Counted from the stretch's first letter, positions 18,154 through 28,134 are shown. The stretch is DNA of 64,000 nucleotides from Pannonibacter indicus (GCF_001418225.1 NZ_LIPT01000004.1:124001-188000), one strand, 5' to 3'. Program-made: numbers and translations. The notes: generated by a model from the letters alone, not told the origin.

Positions 18154-19008
18154 ATGCGTATGTTGCGGAATCTCGTCCAGATAGCTGGTCTGCAGCTCAT
18201 GCTGCTGGTGCCTGCTCATGCCTTCGACGGAACACCGGCCAGCAACGAGCAGATCACGCCGGATCGCATGACTGCGAGCGAGGCGCTGCGCCTTGGCGCC
18301 AGGAAATACTATTCCGGCGACAAGCAGGCAGCGCTTGATTCCCTGCGCTACGCGGCCGAGAACGGCCAGCCGATGGCTGCCTGGAAGCTGGGCCAGATGT
18401 ATGCGGCCGGTGACGGCGTCGCCGAGGACGACTACAAGGCTTTCGAATATTACAATCAGGTCGTCAGCCTCTATGGCGACGAAAGCCCCACCTCTCCGCA
18501 GGCACCTTTCGTCTCCAGTGCCTTCGTGGCGCTTGGCAAATACTACATGACCGGCATCAAGAACACGCAGGTCAAGGCCAATCCGGCCCGTGCCCGCCAG
18601 ATCTTCACCCACGCCGCCTCGTATTTCGGCGATGCGGAGGCCCAGTATGAACTGGGGCAGATCTACCGCGAGAACAACGACCTGATGGCCGTGCGCTGGT
18701 TCAACCTTGCGGCCCTCAAGGGCCATATCGGGGCGCAGGCGCTGCTGGGCGAGACCCTGTTCAACCTGGCCGACTCGCTGGAAAACCGCGAACGCGGGCT
18801 GATGTGGATGACCATTGCCCGTGCCCATGCAGCTGAAGAAGGCGTGGGCGATCTTGGCTGGGTTGTCGACATGCAGGAGCGGTATTTCTCGCTGGCAAGT
18901 GAGGATATCCGCCGCTCCGCCGCCCGCCGTGCCGACGCCTGGATGGCCAAGCATGAGCCGATGCGCGCGCCTTCTGCCGAAGCTCTCAGCGCATCGGCGC
19001 TGCGGTAA
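18154..19008 (+). CDS. exoR: ExoR-type periplasmic regulator with Sel1-like repeats
   Basis: A 284-aa protein with an N-terminal signal peptide (hydrophobic LVQIAGLQLMLLVPAHAF, cleavage likely after AHA near residue 24) and several Sel1-like helical repeats, such as AAWKLGQMYAAGDGVAEDD and AEAQYELGQIY. Order and content match rhizobial ExoR, including the C-terminal FSLASEDIRRSA block. Established for Sinorhizobium: periplasmic ExoR binds the sensor kinase ExoS/ChvG and restrains ExoS-ChvI signalling, controlling succinoglycan, motility and acid response. No exoS or chvI is in the window. The ATG at 18154 is preceded by AAGGCGAGA. Confidence 0.85.
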   Translation: MRMLRNLVQIAGLQLMLLVPAHAFDGTPASNEQITPDRMTASEALRLGARKYYSGDKQAALDSLRYAAENGQPMAAWKLGQMYAAGDGVAEDDYKAFEYYNQVVSLYGDESPTSPQAPFVSSAFVALGKYYMTGIKNTQVKANPARARQIFTHAASYFGDAEAQYELGQIYRENNDLMAVRWFNLAALKGHIGAQALLGETLFNLADSLENRERGLMWMTIARAHAAEEGVGDLGWVVDMQERYFSLASEDIRRSAARRADAWMAKHEPMRAPSAEALSASALR

Positions 19009-19039
19009 ACACCACCCATCCGTATGAAACGGACACCGC

Positions 19040-19067
19040 CGCCTGCGGCTCGTGCCGCAGGTGTTTT
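19040..19067 (+). terminator. Terminator after exoR
   Basis: A 10-bp GC stem (19040-19049 with 19054-19063, one G-T pair, TCGT loop) followed by TTTTGCT, 31 nt past the stop codon. Confidence 0.85.
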
Positions 19068-19231
19068 GCTATTCAGGGGCGGGCATTCAGCTTCGCCCGA
19101 GGGCACGATGCCGCCGCATGATGAGCTTGACGCATCGAGTGCCGGTTAAGCCTGCGCGGCGCTTGAGCCTTTTCAAGGCGTGATCCATCAGCGTCTCAGA
19201 GCCTTGCTATGAGACATGAGAGCGGTGCCGC

Positions 19232-20014
19232 TCAGGCGGCAAGATCCACCCAGACCGGCACATGGTCGGAGGGCTTTTCCCAGCCGCGCACATGGGCGTC
19301 GATGCCGCAGCCGCGCATCAGGTCGCTCGCCTGCGGCGACAGCAGGATGTGGTCGATGCGGATGCCGTTGTTCCGCTGCCAGGCACCGGCCTGATAATCC
19401 CAGAAAGTGTAGGTTTCGGCGGCATCCGTCGAGGCGCGCACGGCTTCGGTGAAGCCGAGATTGACAAGGCTGCGGAAGCGGTTGCGGCTTTCGGGCTGGA
19501 AAAGGGCGTCGCCCAGCCAGTCCTGCGGATTGCGCGCATCCTTCGGCTCGGGGATGACGTTGTAATCGCCCAGCAGCAGGAAGGGCATTTCCTCGGCAAG
19601 GCGCGTACGGGCATGGGCGATCAGCCTGTCCATCCAGCGCAGCTTGTAGGGGAATTTTTCCGTGCCCAGCGGGTTGCCGTTGGGAAGGTAGAGGCAGCCG
19701 ACGCGCAGCGCCCCGCCGTCTGTCGAAACGGTTGCCTCGATGTAGCGGGCCTGCTCGTCGCTGTCATCGCCCGGCAGGCCGCGCTGGATATCCTCGAGCG
19801 GCTGGCGGGAGAGGATCGCAACACCGTTGAACCCTTTCTGCCCGTGAGTAGCGGCGTGATAGCCCAATTCCTCGAAAGGCGCGGAAGGGAAGGCCTCGTC
19901 CACCGACTTGATTTCCTGGAAGCAGGCAATGTCCGGCTTTGCCTCGGAAAGCCATTGCAGCGCCGTGCCGATGCGGGCCTTGACCCCGTTGATGTTCCAG
20001 GTGGCGATCTTCAT
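19232..20014 (-). CDS. xthA: Exodeoxyribonuclease III
   Basis: A 260-aa AP endonuclease/3'-5' exonuclease for base-excision repair, of the EEP fold. The segments MKIATWNINGVKAR, CFQEIKS (metal-binding Glu), YLPNGNP, LLGDYNVIPEP (catalytic Asp/Asn), RIDHILLS and the C-terminal PSDHVPV (catalytic His) are all present. Length is normal for the family. It converges on exoR and stands alone. Confidence 0.96.
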   Translation of the reverse strand: MKIATWNINGVKARIGTALQWLSEAKPDIACFQEIKSVDEAFPSAPFEELGYHAATHGQKGFNGVAILSRQPLEDIQRGLPGDDSDEQARYIEATVSTDGGALRVGCLYLPNGNPLGTEKFPYKLRWMDRLIAHARTRLAEEMPFLLLGDYNVIPEPKDARNPQDWLGDALFQPESRNRFRSLVNLGFTEAVRASTDAAETYTFWDYQAGAWQRNNGIRIDHILLSPQASDLMRGCGIDAHVRGWEKPSDHVPVWVDLAA

Positions 20015-20162
20015 TCCCGCAGCCCGTCCTTCTGCCAATCTCATGTTCTCCGGCTGACAGTGTTAGCAGGCACGTGGGGGGATGGCCAGAGAGAGGGGGG
20101 GCTGGCAGCAGGTGGATTGCAAGGAAATGCTGGTGCAAGCGGGCAATTTGCCTTGCTCCAGC

Positions 20163-20308
20163 TCTTCCATCGTCATCCGGCCGAAGCGAAGCGGAGAGCC
20201 GGGACCGGTGAGCCAAGGCCTGGCGGATATGGTTCGCCGCACAAACAACAACTGCCACGGCTCACCGGTCCCGGATCGCGCGGCGCGCGTCCGGATGACG
20301 ATGGAGAG
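20163..20308. repeat. Compound palindromic intergenic element (RIME/REP-like)
   Basis: Two nested inverted repeats. The outer arms are CCATCGTCATCCGG (20167-20180) and its reverse complement at 20291-20304, extendable to about 19 nt with one bulge. The inner arms are 16 nt, perfect, at 20199-20214 and 20259-20274. A small GGCG/CGCC pair lies in the centre. Size and architecture resemble the mosaic palindromic elements scattered between genes in rhizobial genomes. It lies between xthA and erpA, both on the minus strand. Confidence 0.8.
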
Positions 20309-20357
20309 GTATCGTAAACCGTTGGCGCATCCAGCGCGAACTGCGCCAGACAGTGCT

Positions 20358-20708
20358 TCAGATCGTAAAACTCGTGCCGCAGCCGCAGCCGGCGACGGCG
20401 TTGGGATTGCGGATCTGGAAGGACTGGCCCATCAGATCGTCGATGAAGTCGATTTCCGAGCCTTCCATGTACTGGAGGGACACCGAATCGACCAGAACAG
20501 TGGCGCCGTCGCGCTCAATGACCAGATCATCCTCCTCGCGGGCGGTGACCACGTCATACTTGTACTGAAGACCCGAGCAGCCGCCGCCTTCGACGCTGAC
20601 GCGCAGCATGGAGCCGGGCGTTTCGCCGGCGAGAATCTTTGCAACACGGCGGGCGGCGCGGGCGCTCAGGGTGACCGGAGTGGCGGCTTCCAGGGTGTCT
20701 GTGCTCAT
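20358..20708 (-). CDS. erpA: A-type Fe-S insertion protein ErpA
   Basis: A 116-aa A-type carrier delivering Fe-S clusters to apo-proteins. The three cysteine ligands are in GGGCSGLQY and AGCGCGTSF, and the spacing fits the IscA/ErpA family. It is distinct from the sufA product in the suf operon. Its 5' end faces the dNTPase gene across ~190 nt containing a good minus-strand promoter candidate. Assignment to ErpA rather than a second IscA is by family resemblance. Confidence 0.9.
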   Translation of the reverse strand: MSTDTLEAATPVTLSARAARRVAKILAGETPGSMLRVSVEGGGCSGLQYKYDVVTAREEDDLVIERDGATVLVDSVSLQYMEGSEIDFIDDLMGQSFQIRNPNAVAGCGCGTSFTI

Positions 20709-20810
20709 GAAATCGGCTTCCCTTAGGGTGCGGCGCTGGATTTCTGCAGGAAAATGGCCATATCCAGCCATTCACAGGGTGTCATCACAGTTGCGCCTTG
20801 TCTTGACTAA

Positions 20811-20839
20811 TAGGTATGTACGCATTGGGCCTGCGTCAA
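20811..20839 (-). promoter_or_regulatory. Candidate promoter for erpA
   Basis: On the minus strand TTGACG (20834-20839) and TACCTA (20811-20816) are 17 nt apart, placing transcription start roughly 95 nt before the erpA ATG. Confidence 0.4.
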
Positions 20840-20902
20840 TTGCACAAGCGCAAGGTCAGGAATGCCGTCCGGTACGGTCAGCTTGCAGGTGGGGTGATTT
20901 GA

Positions 20903-22123
20903 ATGACAGTAGCGAGCCTTGGGTATGGGGCGCAGGCGCGCGCAATTTATGCGCAGGATCCTGCGCTGACACGCGGCCGTCTTCACCCCGAGCCGGAGAG
21001 CCCGACGCGCACACCCTTCCAGCGCGACCGGGACCGCATCATTCATTCCACCGCCTTCCGCCGCCTGAAGCACAAGACGCAGGTCTTCGTCTATCACGAG
21101 GGCGATCACTACCGCACGCGCCTGACCCATACGATCGAGGTGTCGCAGATCGCCCGCGCGCTCGCCCGCGCCCTGCGGCTCGATGAGGATCTGGCCGAAT
21201 GCCTGGCGCTCGCCCATGACCTTGGCCACACGCCCTTTGGCCACGAGGGCGAGGATGTGATGCATGAGTGCATGGCCCCATACGGCGGCTTTGACCACAA
21301 TGCCCAGTCCCTGCGCGTGGTCACCTCGCTGGAACACCGCTACGCCGAATGGGACGGGCTGAACCTCAGCTGGGAAACGCTGGAAGGCCTTGTGAAGCAC
21401 AACGGCCCGCTGGTGGATGCCTCCGGCGCGCCGCTCGGCAAGTTCAAGGACAGCGTGCTGCCCTTCGCCATCCGCACCTATTCGGACAAGCAGGATCTGC
21501 GCCTCGACAGCTGGCCAAGCGCAGAGGCGCAGGCCGCCGCCATTGCCGATGACATTGCCTATGACGCCCACGATCTGGATGACGGGCTGCGGGCGCGGCT
21601 GTTCAACATTCAGGACATCGCCGAAGTGCCGTTCCTGGCGGATATCCTGCAGGAAGTCGATAGCCGCTATCCGGGGCTGGACGAGCCGCGGCGTATCCAT
21701 GAGATCGTCCGCCGCCAGATCACACGCATGGTGGAAGACGTGATCCGCGAGGGAATCCGCCGCCTGCGCGAGCTGCAGCCGAAAAGCGCCGAGGACATCC
21801 GCAGGGCAGGGCATGCGGTGGTGGACTTCTCCGCAGAGATGAGCAAGGCCGAGAAGGAAGTGAAGCGCTTCCTCTTTGCCCGCATGTACCGGCACCCGGA
21901 TGTGCTGTCGGTGCGCAAGCTGGTCGCGCGGATCACGCGCGAGCTCTTTGCCCATTACATGGCTACGCCGGCCGACATGCCGCGTGAATGGGCGGCCGGT
22001 GCTGCCGGCCTTGCACCGGAAGCGCGGGCGCGGCGCGTGTGCGACTTCATCGCCGGCATGACAGACCGCTATGCCATCGAGGAACACCGCCGTCTGTTTG
22101 ACGATACACCGGATTTGGGCTAG
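20903..22123 (+). CDS. dgt: dGTPase-like deoxynucleoside triphosphate triphosphohydrolase
   Basis: A 406-aa HD-superfamily enzyme that hydrolyses dNTPs to deoxynucleosides and triphosphate, balancing dNTP pools. The signature is visible: [29 protein letters not shown] (His of the HD set), [16 protein letters not shown] (HD pair) and [10 protein letters not shown]. It corresponds to the shorter type-2 dGTPase group. GGTGGGG precedes the ATG. argS follows 80 nt downstream on the same strand, so they may be cotranscribed. Confidence 0.95.
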   Translation: MTVASLGYGAQARAIYAQDPALTRGRLHPEPESPTRTPFQRDRDRIIHSTAFRRLKHKTQVFVYHEGDHYRTRLTHTIEVSQIARALARALRLDEDLAECLALAHDLGHTPFGHEGEDVMHECMAPYGGFDHNAQSLRVVTSLEHRYAEWDGLNLSWETLEGLVKHNGPLVDASGAPLGKFKDSVLPFAIRTYSDKQDLRLDSWPSAEAQAAAIADDIAYDAHDLDDGLRARLFNIQDIAEVPFLADILQEVDSRYPGLDEPRRIHEIVRRQITRMVEDVIREGIRRLRELQPKSAEDIRRAGHAVVDFSAEMSKAEKEVKRFLFARMYRHPDVLSVRKLVARITRELFAHYMATPADMPREWAAGAAGLAPEARARRVCDFIAGMTDRYAIEEHRRLFDDTPDLG

Positions 22124-22203
22124 GCCCGCCGCCAGACATGCCCCAGGGTGAAACCGGGGCGCTCAAGCCATTCCTTTTCAAGACAAGCCAGATTGGCCAT
22201 ACG

Positions 22204-23970
22204 ATGAACATCTTCGCTGAATTCACCGCCCGGGTGCAGGCTGCCGTCAAGGCACTCGATCTTCCCAGCCCTTTGAGCGGTCAGGATCTTGCCCGCATCA
22301 CCGTGGAAAGCCCGCGCGATCCGGCCCATGGCGACCTTGCCACCAATGCGGCCATGGTTCTGTCGAAACCGCTCGGCATGAAGCCGCGCGATCTGGCCGG
22401 CCAGATCTCAGCAGCTCTTGCCAAGGATGCCGAGGTTGCGGAGGTCAGCGTTGCCGGGCCCGGCTTCATCAACCTGCGCGTCAAGCCCGTGGTGTGGCAG
22501 CGGATTCTGGGCGCTGTCGTCAGCAGCGGCCTTGACTTCGGCCGCTCCGCACTGGGTGGCGGCGCCAAGGTCAATGTCGAATATGTTTCGGCCAATCCGA
22601 CGGGCCCGATGCATGTGGGCCACACGCGCGGCGCGGTCTTCGGCGATGCGCTGGCCAACCTGCTGGCCTATGCCGGTTATGAAGTAACCCGCGAATACTA
22701 CATCAACGACGCAGGCTCGCAGATCGACACGCTCGCCCGCAGCGCCTTCCTGCGCTACCGCGAGGCTCTGGGTGAGGAGATCGGCGAAATCCCGGCAGGC
22801 CTCTATCCGGGCGACTATCTGAAGCCGGTGGGCGAGGAACTGGCCAAGGCCCACGGCAAGGCGCTGCTGGAGATGGGCGAGGACGCCGCTCTGCCCATCG
22901 TCAAGGAAGCGGCGATTTCGGGCATGATGGAGCTGATCAGGGGAGATCTAAAGCTCCTCAACGTGCATCACGATGTGTTTTTCTCCGAGCGCACCCTGCA
23001 TGAGCGCAGCGAAGGCGGAGAATCGCCCATCGACCGGATGCTGGACGTGCTGCGCGGCCGTGATCTCGTCTATGAGGGAACCCTGCCGCCGCCGAAGGGC
23101 CAGCTGCCGGAAGACTGGGAAGACCGCGAGCAGACCCTGTTCCGCGCCACCGGCTTTGGCGATGACATCGACCGCCCGCTGAAGAAGTCCGACGGCTCCT
23201 ACACCTATTTCGCCGCCGACGTTGCCTATTTCCTGTCGAAATACGAGCGCGGCTTCAAAGAGATGGTCTATGTGCTGGGTGCCGACCATGGCGGCTATGT
23301 CAAGCGTCTGGAGGCGGTCGGCAAGGCCATCTCCGGCGGTTCGTCCGAGGTGATCGTTCGCCTGTGCCAGCTGGTGAAGCTGTTCCGGGCGGGTGAGCCC
23401 GTGCGCATGTCCAAGCGTGCCGGCGATTTCGTCACCCTGCGCGATGTGGTGGAGGAAGTGGGCCGCGATCCCGTGCGCTTCATGATGCTGTTCCGCAAGA
23501 ATGATGCGCCGCTCGACTTCGATTTCCAGAAGGTGACGGAACAGTCGAAGGACAATCCCGTCTTCTATGTTCAGTATGGCCATGCCCGCTGCTGCTCTGT
23601 GCTGCGTCAGGCAGCTGAGGAGCTGAAGGGGCAGGATCTGTCGGACGCTGCGCTGGCCGCGGTGAGCTACGAAGGCCTGAGTGATTCCGGCGAACTGGAG
23701 CTGATCGGCAAGCTTGCGATGTGGCCGAAGATGGTCGACGCCGCCGCCGAGGCGCATGAGCCGCACAGAATCGCGTTTTTCCTGCACGATCTGGCAAGTT
23801 CCTTGCATGCGCACTGGAACCGTGGCAAGGAAATGCCGCAATTACGTTTTATTAACCCTGAAAATACAGAGTTGACTCTTGCGCGTCTTGCTCTTGTGAG
23901 GGCAGTATCTTTGGTTCTTGCTTCTGGGCTTGCAATTCTTGGAGTCGACGCCCCCCAGGAAATGCGCTGA
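22204..23970 (+). CDS. argS: Arginyl-tRNA synthetase
   Basis: A 588-aa class I aminoacyl-tRNA synthetase charging tRNA-Arg. The HIGH-type motif is MHVGHTRG and the KMSKS-type motif is [14 protein letters not shown] and the C-terminal anticodon-binding domain are present. MNIFAEF at 22204 is the family-like start, preferred over an in-frame ATG 66 nt upstream. From about 23760 to the stop, codon choice shifts to A/T-ending codons (TTA, CGT, TTT, ATT, AAT), unlike the rest of the gene, although the protein still aligns with ArgS. Confidence 0.97.
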   Translation: MNIFAEFTARVQAAVKALDLPSPLSGQDLARITVESPRDPAHGDLATNAAMVLSKPLGMKPRDLAGQISAALAKDAEVAEVSVAGPGFINLRVKPVVWQRILGAVVSSGLDFGRSALGGGAKVNVEYVSANPTGPMHVGHTRGAVFGDALANLLAYAGYEVTREYYINDAGSQIDTLARSAFLRYREALGEEIGEIPAGLYPGDYLKPVGEELAKAHGKALLEMGEDAALPIVKEAAISGMMELIRGDLKLLNVHHDVFFSERTLHERSEGGESPIDRMLDVLRGRDLVYEGTLPPPKGQLPEDWEDREQTLFRATGFGDDIDRPLKKSDGSYTYFAADVAYFLSKYERGFKEMVYVLGADHGGYVKRLEAVGKAISGGSSEVIVRLCQLVKLFRAGEPVRMSKRAGDFVTLRDVVEEVGRDPVRFMMLFRKNDAPLDFDFQKVTEQSKDNPVFYVQYGHARCCSVLRQAAEELKGQDLSDAALAAVSYEGLSDSGELELIGKLAMWPKMVDAAAEAHEPHRIAFFLHDLASSLHAHWNRGKEMPQLRFINPENTELTLARLALVRAVSLVLASGLAILGVDAPQEMR

Positions 23971-24051
23971 GGCAGGAGAGCGTGTCCGGCCGGGTGATCC
24001 CGGATAGCCAGTTGGCCTGGCCGGATGCCATCGGTGGAACGCAACACGAAT

Positions 24052-26925
24052 ATGTCTCAACGCTCTGACTTTCCCAGATCCGATTCTTTCCGTGAGGCAG
24101 ATGCTGCCGCACGGCATACGGACGATCAGCTGGGCGCTGAGGATCCGCTGGTTCAGCTGGCGCGCATCGTCAACCGCAACCGTCCCGCGTCTTCAGAATC
24201 TGGCAGCGATTACTTCGCAGCACTGGATCAGGATGATCTGCTGCGGGAGCCGGCGGGGCAGCTCCCGTTTTCCCAGCCTGCCGGCTACGGCCGTGACGAG
24301 AGCCATGGCGCTCACGGCCAGCCGGAAAGCTATGCTGGCCAAGAGGCTTATGCCGGCGCCGGATCCTATGCGGATGAGCCGTACGAAGCCTATCCGGACC
24401 AGCCGGATTATGGCGCTCCGGCCGTGGCCCTGCCTGAAGACTTCCATCTGGAAGACCCCTATGGCACTCCCCGCAGCGAAGAGAGCGGCTACCCTGAGGC
24501 CGTGTCGCAGCCTTTCGTGACACCGGATCTGCGCGGCGGCGGTGATCCCTTGCGCTATGAAGAGTCAGAGCCGGCGCAGTATGCCCCGTCGGTGGAGAGC
24601 TATGGCTTGCGCGGCTCCTCCGGCCTTCAGCTCGACGAAGAAGCCTTCGCCTCTTCACTGGCCGCCGGTGAGGGGGACTATTACGCTGGCGAGAGCGCTG
24701 AGGACGAGGCTGCTGCTGGCCTGCGCCCGGCCCTGAACCTGTCTCTCGATCCGGAAGAGCTCGCGGGCTACCCGGAAGATGATGCCGCCATGACCGGCGC
24801 CGGGGGGGACGCAAGTCAGTCTTATGGCGCATCGGCCTATGCTGACGAGGGCTACGCAGACGATGGCACTTACCCGGCAGAAGAAGCCTATACGGAACAG
24901 GCTTACTTCTCCGGGGACTCCGCTGGCAATCTGACGGCGGGTGGCAGCCGGTATGACGCCGGGGATAAGGGCGCGTTGCGCGGGTCGCTGGATCGGGGAA
25001 GCGGCTTTGATTTTGCAGCCAGCCTGGAGCAGGGGCTGGAGGATGAGCTGCAGGGCGCCTTCGAGGCAGGGCTTCAGGAACAGGGCCGCGTTCAACCGGC
25101 CTCTTCCTTCGCCGGATATGGCGAGGAGAGGCCTGCTCCTTCCGCTCATGGCCCGGAGACGGGATCCATGGCGGCAAGTCTTTCGGCCGCTCTTGCCGGA
25201 TCGCTGGTGTCTGCGCTGAGCGAAGAGGTTTCTGCGGCCGGGGCAAAATCTGGGGAACGGACCTTCAAGCCGCGCGCAACACCCCAGATGCCTCAGGCCA
25301 AGGCCGAGCCTTCGAACAAAGCCGCCAGTGCGCCGTCTTACGGAGGCTATGACCCCGAGGCCCTGGCCGCGGCGCCCCAGCCGAGCAAGGCGGCGGCCGC
25401 TGCCGTTCCCTTTGTGCCGGATGCCACGCAGCCCTGGCCATCGCTGGCGTCCGATGCAGCTGTGCGCAGCGCAAAGGAGGCTTCGGCCAGCTTTGCCGAG
25501 CTTGATGATCTGGTCGGGTCCCTGTTCAAGGATGAAAGACTGCAGCGGGGCAATGAGCCGGAGCGCAAGTCCTCCGGCCTTGATCCTGCCGATATCGATG
25601 ACATGGCCTGGCCGGAGGCCTTGCGCAATCTTCCGCGCGAGGCCGGTCCTGCCGAGGATGATCTGTCTGAGGGCGAGATTGCCGATATCTTCGCCCGGAG
25701 CCGTCCGCAGGCTCAGCAGCTGCCGCTGCTGTATGACGAGGACGAGGCACCGCCCCCTCCCGGAGGCTATGACCTTGATGCGGTGGCCCGTGCCATGCAG
25801 GAGAGTGATCCGACGCTTGCGGGCGCCGGTATCCTTCCGCCCCATTCCGCCTATGAAGAGCAGGCAGCTCCGCATTCGGGCAACAGCCGCCGCGGGCTGA
25901 AGATTGCCGCCGCCGTGCTTGGCGTTGCCGTTGCCGGAGGGGCTGCCTTTGCGCTGCTCGGATCCGGCGGCTCGTCTGTGCCGGATGGCCCGCCGCAGGT
26001 GATTGCAGGGCTTGAAGAGCCGCTGAAAACCTATCCCGAACCGGCCGCAAGCGGCCCCAGCCAGCCCGCCAAGCTCATCTATGACCGTGTTGGCGGAGAG
26101 CCGGCCGATGGTGAGCGCATGGTTGTGCAGGACAGCCCGGAGCCGGCCGAACTTCCCCCCGCACCGGTGGATGGTTCTGCATCGGATCTGACGCCGGGGG
26201 CACCGAAGCGGGTGCGCACGCTCGTGGTGCGGCCCGACGGCACGATTATCAACGGCGCTTCGAGCGCTGATACGGCCGGGACAGGGACAGTACGGACCGT
26301 TTCGCCCGCGCCGGTTGCGCAGGCACCGGCACTTGAAACACCGGGCATGCCCGGCGCAGCCGGTGCACTGGCTCCGGTTGCGGCCCTGACGCCGGCGCCG
26401 GGCGCCGAGGAGGCCGCAGGGCCTCTGACGCCGGTAACGCCGGAAGAACAGCGGGCCGCGGATGCGATTTTCAACGGTGCAACACCGCGGGTGAAGCCGG
26501 TTCCAGGTGCGCATGTTGCTGCGGTTCAGGCGCAGCGGGTTCCGGCCCAGCCTTCCACGCCGCAGCCTGTCAATTCCGGACCGCTCAACCTGACTCAGCC
26601 GGTGGCACCCCAGCCCGTTGCGGCTCAGCCCGCGCAGCAGGCGCAGGCTTCCGCCCCTGCCGCGTCCTCGATTGCACCGGGTGTCTATGTGGTGCAGGTG
26701 ACGTCCCAGCGCAGCCAGGAACAGGCGCAGACCGCTTACGCCGCCCTTCAGCGCCGCTACCCGTCGGTTCTGGGCGGACAGACGCCGGTGATCGAGCCGA
26801 TCGAGATCGAAGGCCGCGGCACGTTCTACCGCGTGCGCATTCCGGCCGGGTCCAAGGATGCAGCCGACGCGCTCTGCGGCAGCTTGCAGTCCGCAGGCGG
26901 CGATTGCTTCGTCCGCCGCAACTGA
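24052..26925 (+). CDS. Very large single-pass membrane protein with C-terminal SPOR domain
   Basis: A 957-aa protein. The first ~610 residues are a long disordered cytoplasmic region rich in Ala, Gly, Glu, Asp, Pro and Tyr with loose repeats (SYA, GYA, EAY, and two GGYD-x-x-A segments). One transmembrane helix follows (LKIAAAVLGVAVAGGAAFAL, about residue 620), then a Pro/Ala-rich periplasmic linker. The SPOR domain covers the last ~75 residues (YVVQVTSQRS ... GTFYRVRIPAG ... GDCFVRR). SPOR domains bind denuded peptidoglycan at division sites, so a division or cell-wall role is likely, in the manner of FtsN, but the cytoplasmic part is far longer. Start 24052 is chosen over 24025. It sits in the usual place between argS and nagZ. 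Confidence 0.88.
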   Translation: MSQRSDFPRSDSFREADAAARHTDDQLGAEDPLVQLARIVNRNRPASSESGSDYFAALDQDDLLREPAGQLPFSQPAGYGRDESHGAHGQPESYAGQEAYAGAGSYADEPYEAYPDQPDYGAPAVALPEDFHLEDPYGTPRSEESGYPEAVSQPFVTPDLRGGGDPLRYEESEPAQYAPSVESYGLRGSSGLQLDEEAFASSLAAGEGDYYAGESAEDEAAAGLRPALNLSLDPEELAGYPEDDAAMTGAGGDASQSYGASAYADEGYADDGTYPAEEAYTEQAYFSGDSAGNLTAGGSRYDAGDKGALRGSLDRGSGFDFAASLEQGLEDELQGAFEAGLQEQGRVQPASSFAGYGEERPAPSAHGPETGSMAASLSAALAGSLVSALSEEVSAAGAKSGERTFKPRATPQMPQAKAEPSNKAASAPSYGGYDPEALAAAPQPSKAAAAAVPFVPDATQPWPSLASDAAVRSAKEASASFAELDDLVGSLFKDERLQRGNEPERKSSGLDPADIDDMAWPEALRNLPREAGPAEDDLSEGEIADIFARSRPQAQQLPLLYDEDEAPPPPGGYDLDAVARAMQESDPTLAGAGILPPHSAYEEQAAPHSGNSRRGLKIAAAVLGVAVAGGAAFALLGSGGSSVPDGPPQVIAGLEEPLKTYPEPAASGPSQPAKLIYDRVGGEPADGERMVVQDSPEPAELPPAPVDGSASDLTPGAPKRVRTLVVRPDGTIINGASSADTAGTGTVRTVSPAPVAQAPALETPGMPGAAGALAPVAALTPAPGAEEAAGPLTPVTPEEQRAADAIFNGATPRVKPVPGAHVAAVQAQRVPAQPSTPQPVNSGPLNLTQPVAPQPVAAQPAQQAQASAPAASSIAPGVYVVQVTSQRSQEQAQTAYAALQRRYPSVLGGQTPVIEPIEIEGRGTFYRVRIPAGSKDAADALCGSLQSAGGDCFVRRN

Positions 26926-26944
26926 GACGGACAGCCAGAGAAGG

Positions 26945-26978
26945 AAAACGCCGGTCACGTGACCGGCGTTTTTCTTTT
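26945..26978. terminator. Bidirectional terminator between the SPOR and esterase genes
   Basis: A perfect 28-nt palindrome (26945-26972, centre CACGTG) flanked by AAAA and TTTTTCTTTT gives a strong terminator on the plus strand and a usable one on the minus strand for the convergent esterase gene. Confidence 0.92.
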
Positions 26979-26991
26979 TAAAGGCAATACC

Positions 26992-27999
26992 TTACATCAA
27001 TGCCTTTACAAGATGCGGCAGACTGCGCTCCAGCCGGTAGTCGATGGAGGAATGGTTGTCCGGGAACTCCTCATAGACATGCGCCACACCCCTTGCGGTC
27101 AGCGTCTGGTGCAGGCGGCGGGCGCCGTAGAGAAGATTGTACTGGTCGACGTCACCGCAATCGATCCACAGCGCCTTGAGGCTGGACAACGCGTCCAGGT
27201 GCCGGGTGACGATCTGCGCCGGGTCATGTGCCAGCCAGTTGGCCCAGCGTTCGGGGATGAGCTCGCATGTGCCGGAGGTGACCGGCAGGCGGATGCCGCA
27301 GAAACTGTCCGGGTCCGGATCATAGCTGGCGGCCATGGCGAGGGACATCAGCACATGCATGTCGGAACCAGAGAATTTCGGTCCTGCCTCGAAGTCGGTG
27401 ATGAAACGCTCCACCGAGCCGCCCTTGCGTGCCAGCGTGCGCAGCACGTTGGGCATGTCGGGCAGGTAGCACAGCTCGAAACCCATGTCGCCGGAATGGC
27501 AGGCGGCCGCCGACCACACATCCGCGTGCCGCATGGCATGCATGATGGCGCCATAGCCGCCGGAAGACTTGCCGAAAAGCCCGCGCTTGCCCTTTCCGCC
27601 GCAGCCGAAGCGGCTCTCGACCGCCTCCAGCATCGGGCCGGTGAGATATTGCGCCCACAGGCCCATGGCGGCCGAATCGACATACTGGTTGCCGCCCAGC
27701 CGGGTGAAGCAGTCGGGCATGGCAATGACAACCGGGGGCAGGGTGCCATCTTCGATCATCCGGTCCAGCCGCTCGGGCAGGTTCTCGCCGAAGTTCTTCC
27801 AGGCGGCATGGCCGGGGCCCGATCCGGTGAAACCTGCGAGGTCCACCAGCAGCGGAAGCCCCTTGCCATCATGGCCATGGGGCACGTAGACGATGACTTC
27901 GCGCTCTGCCGGATCGCCCAGGAGATTGGCTGCCAGCAGGGAGCTTGCGACCGTGAGGCTGTGAAGACTTCCCTTGGGTGTGTCGTGGCGCTTGCGCAT
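26992..27999 (-). CDS. Alpha/beta-fold esterase (esterase D/PF00756-like)
   Basis: A 335-aa cytoplasmic protein without a signal peptide. The nucleophile motif is FGKSSGGYGA (G-x-S-x-G, about residue 155). EVIVYVPHG and LLVDLAGFTGSG near the N-terminus and a late His in FPDNHSSIDYR complete a plausible triad. AGGA lies 7 nt before the ATG at 27999; longer in-frame extensions are not supported. The substrate is unknown. It is inserted on the opposite strand between the SPOR gene and nagZ, which are usually neighbours in related bacteria. Confidence 0.82.
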   Translation of the reverse strand: MRKRHDTPKGSLHSLTVASSLLAANLLGDPAEREVIVYVPHGHDGKGLPLLVDLAGFTGSGPGHAAWKNFGENLPERLDRMIEDGTLPPVVIAMPDCFTRLGGNQYVDSAAMGLWAQYLTGPMLEAVESRFGCGGKGKRGLFGKSSGGYGAIMHAMRHADVWSAAACHSGDMGFELCYLPDMPNVLRTLARKGGSVERFITDFEAGPKFSGSDMHVLMSLAMAASYDPDPDSFCGIRLPVTSGTCELIPERWANWLAHDPAQIVTRHLDALSSLKALWIDCGDVDQYNLLYGARRLHQTLTARGVAHVYEEFPDNHSSIDYRLERSLPHLVKALM

Positions 28000-28134
28000 G
28001 ATGGCATCCTGTGATTGGCACATGGGTCTCAGGGCATGTTTATGAGCCAGGCGCACAGAGGGTGCAAATCAGCCCTTTGTGCGGCCTGACAGATCCGGGC
28101 GGTTCCTGTGGACGGACGCCCGCAAAGGTGTTTG

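Noticed and set aside
24655-26958. 767-codon open frame antisense to the SPOR gene
   Set aside because: Arises because the SPOR gene has biased Ala/Gly/Pro codons; composition is Arg/Gly/Cys-rich with no domain.
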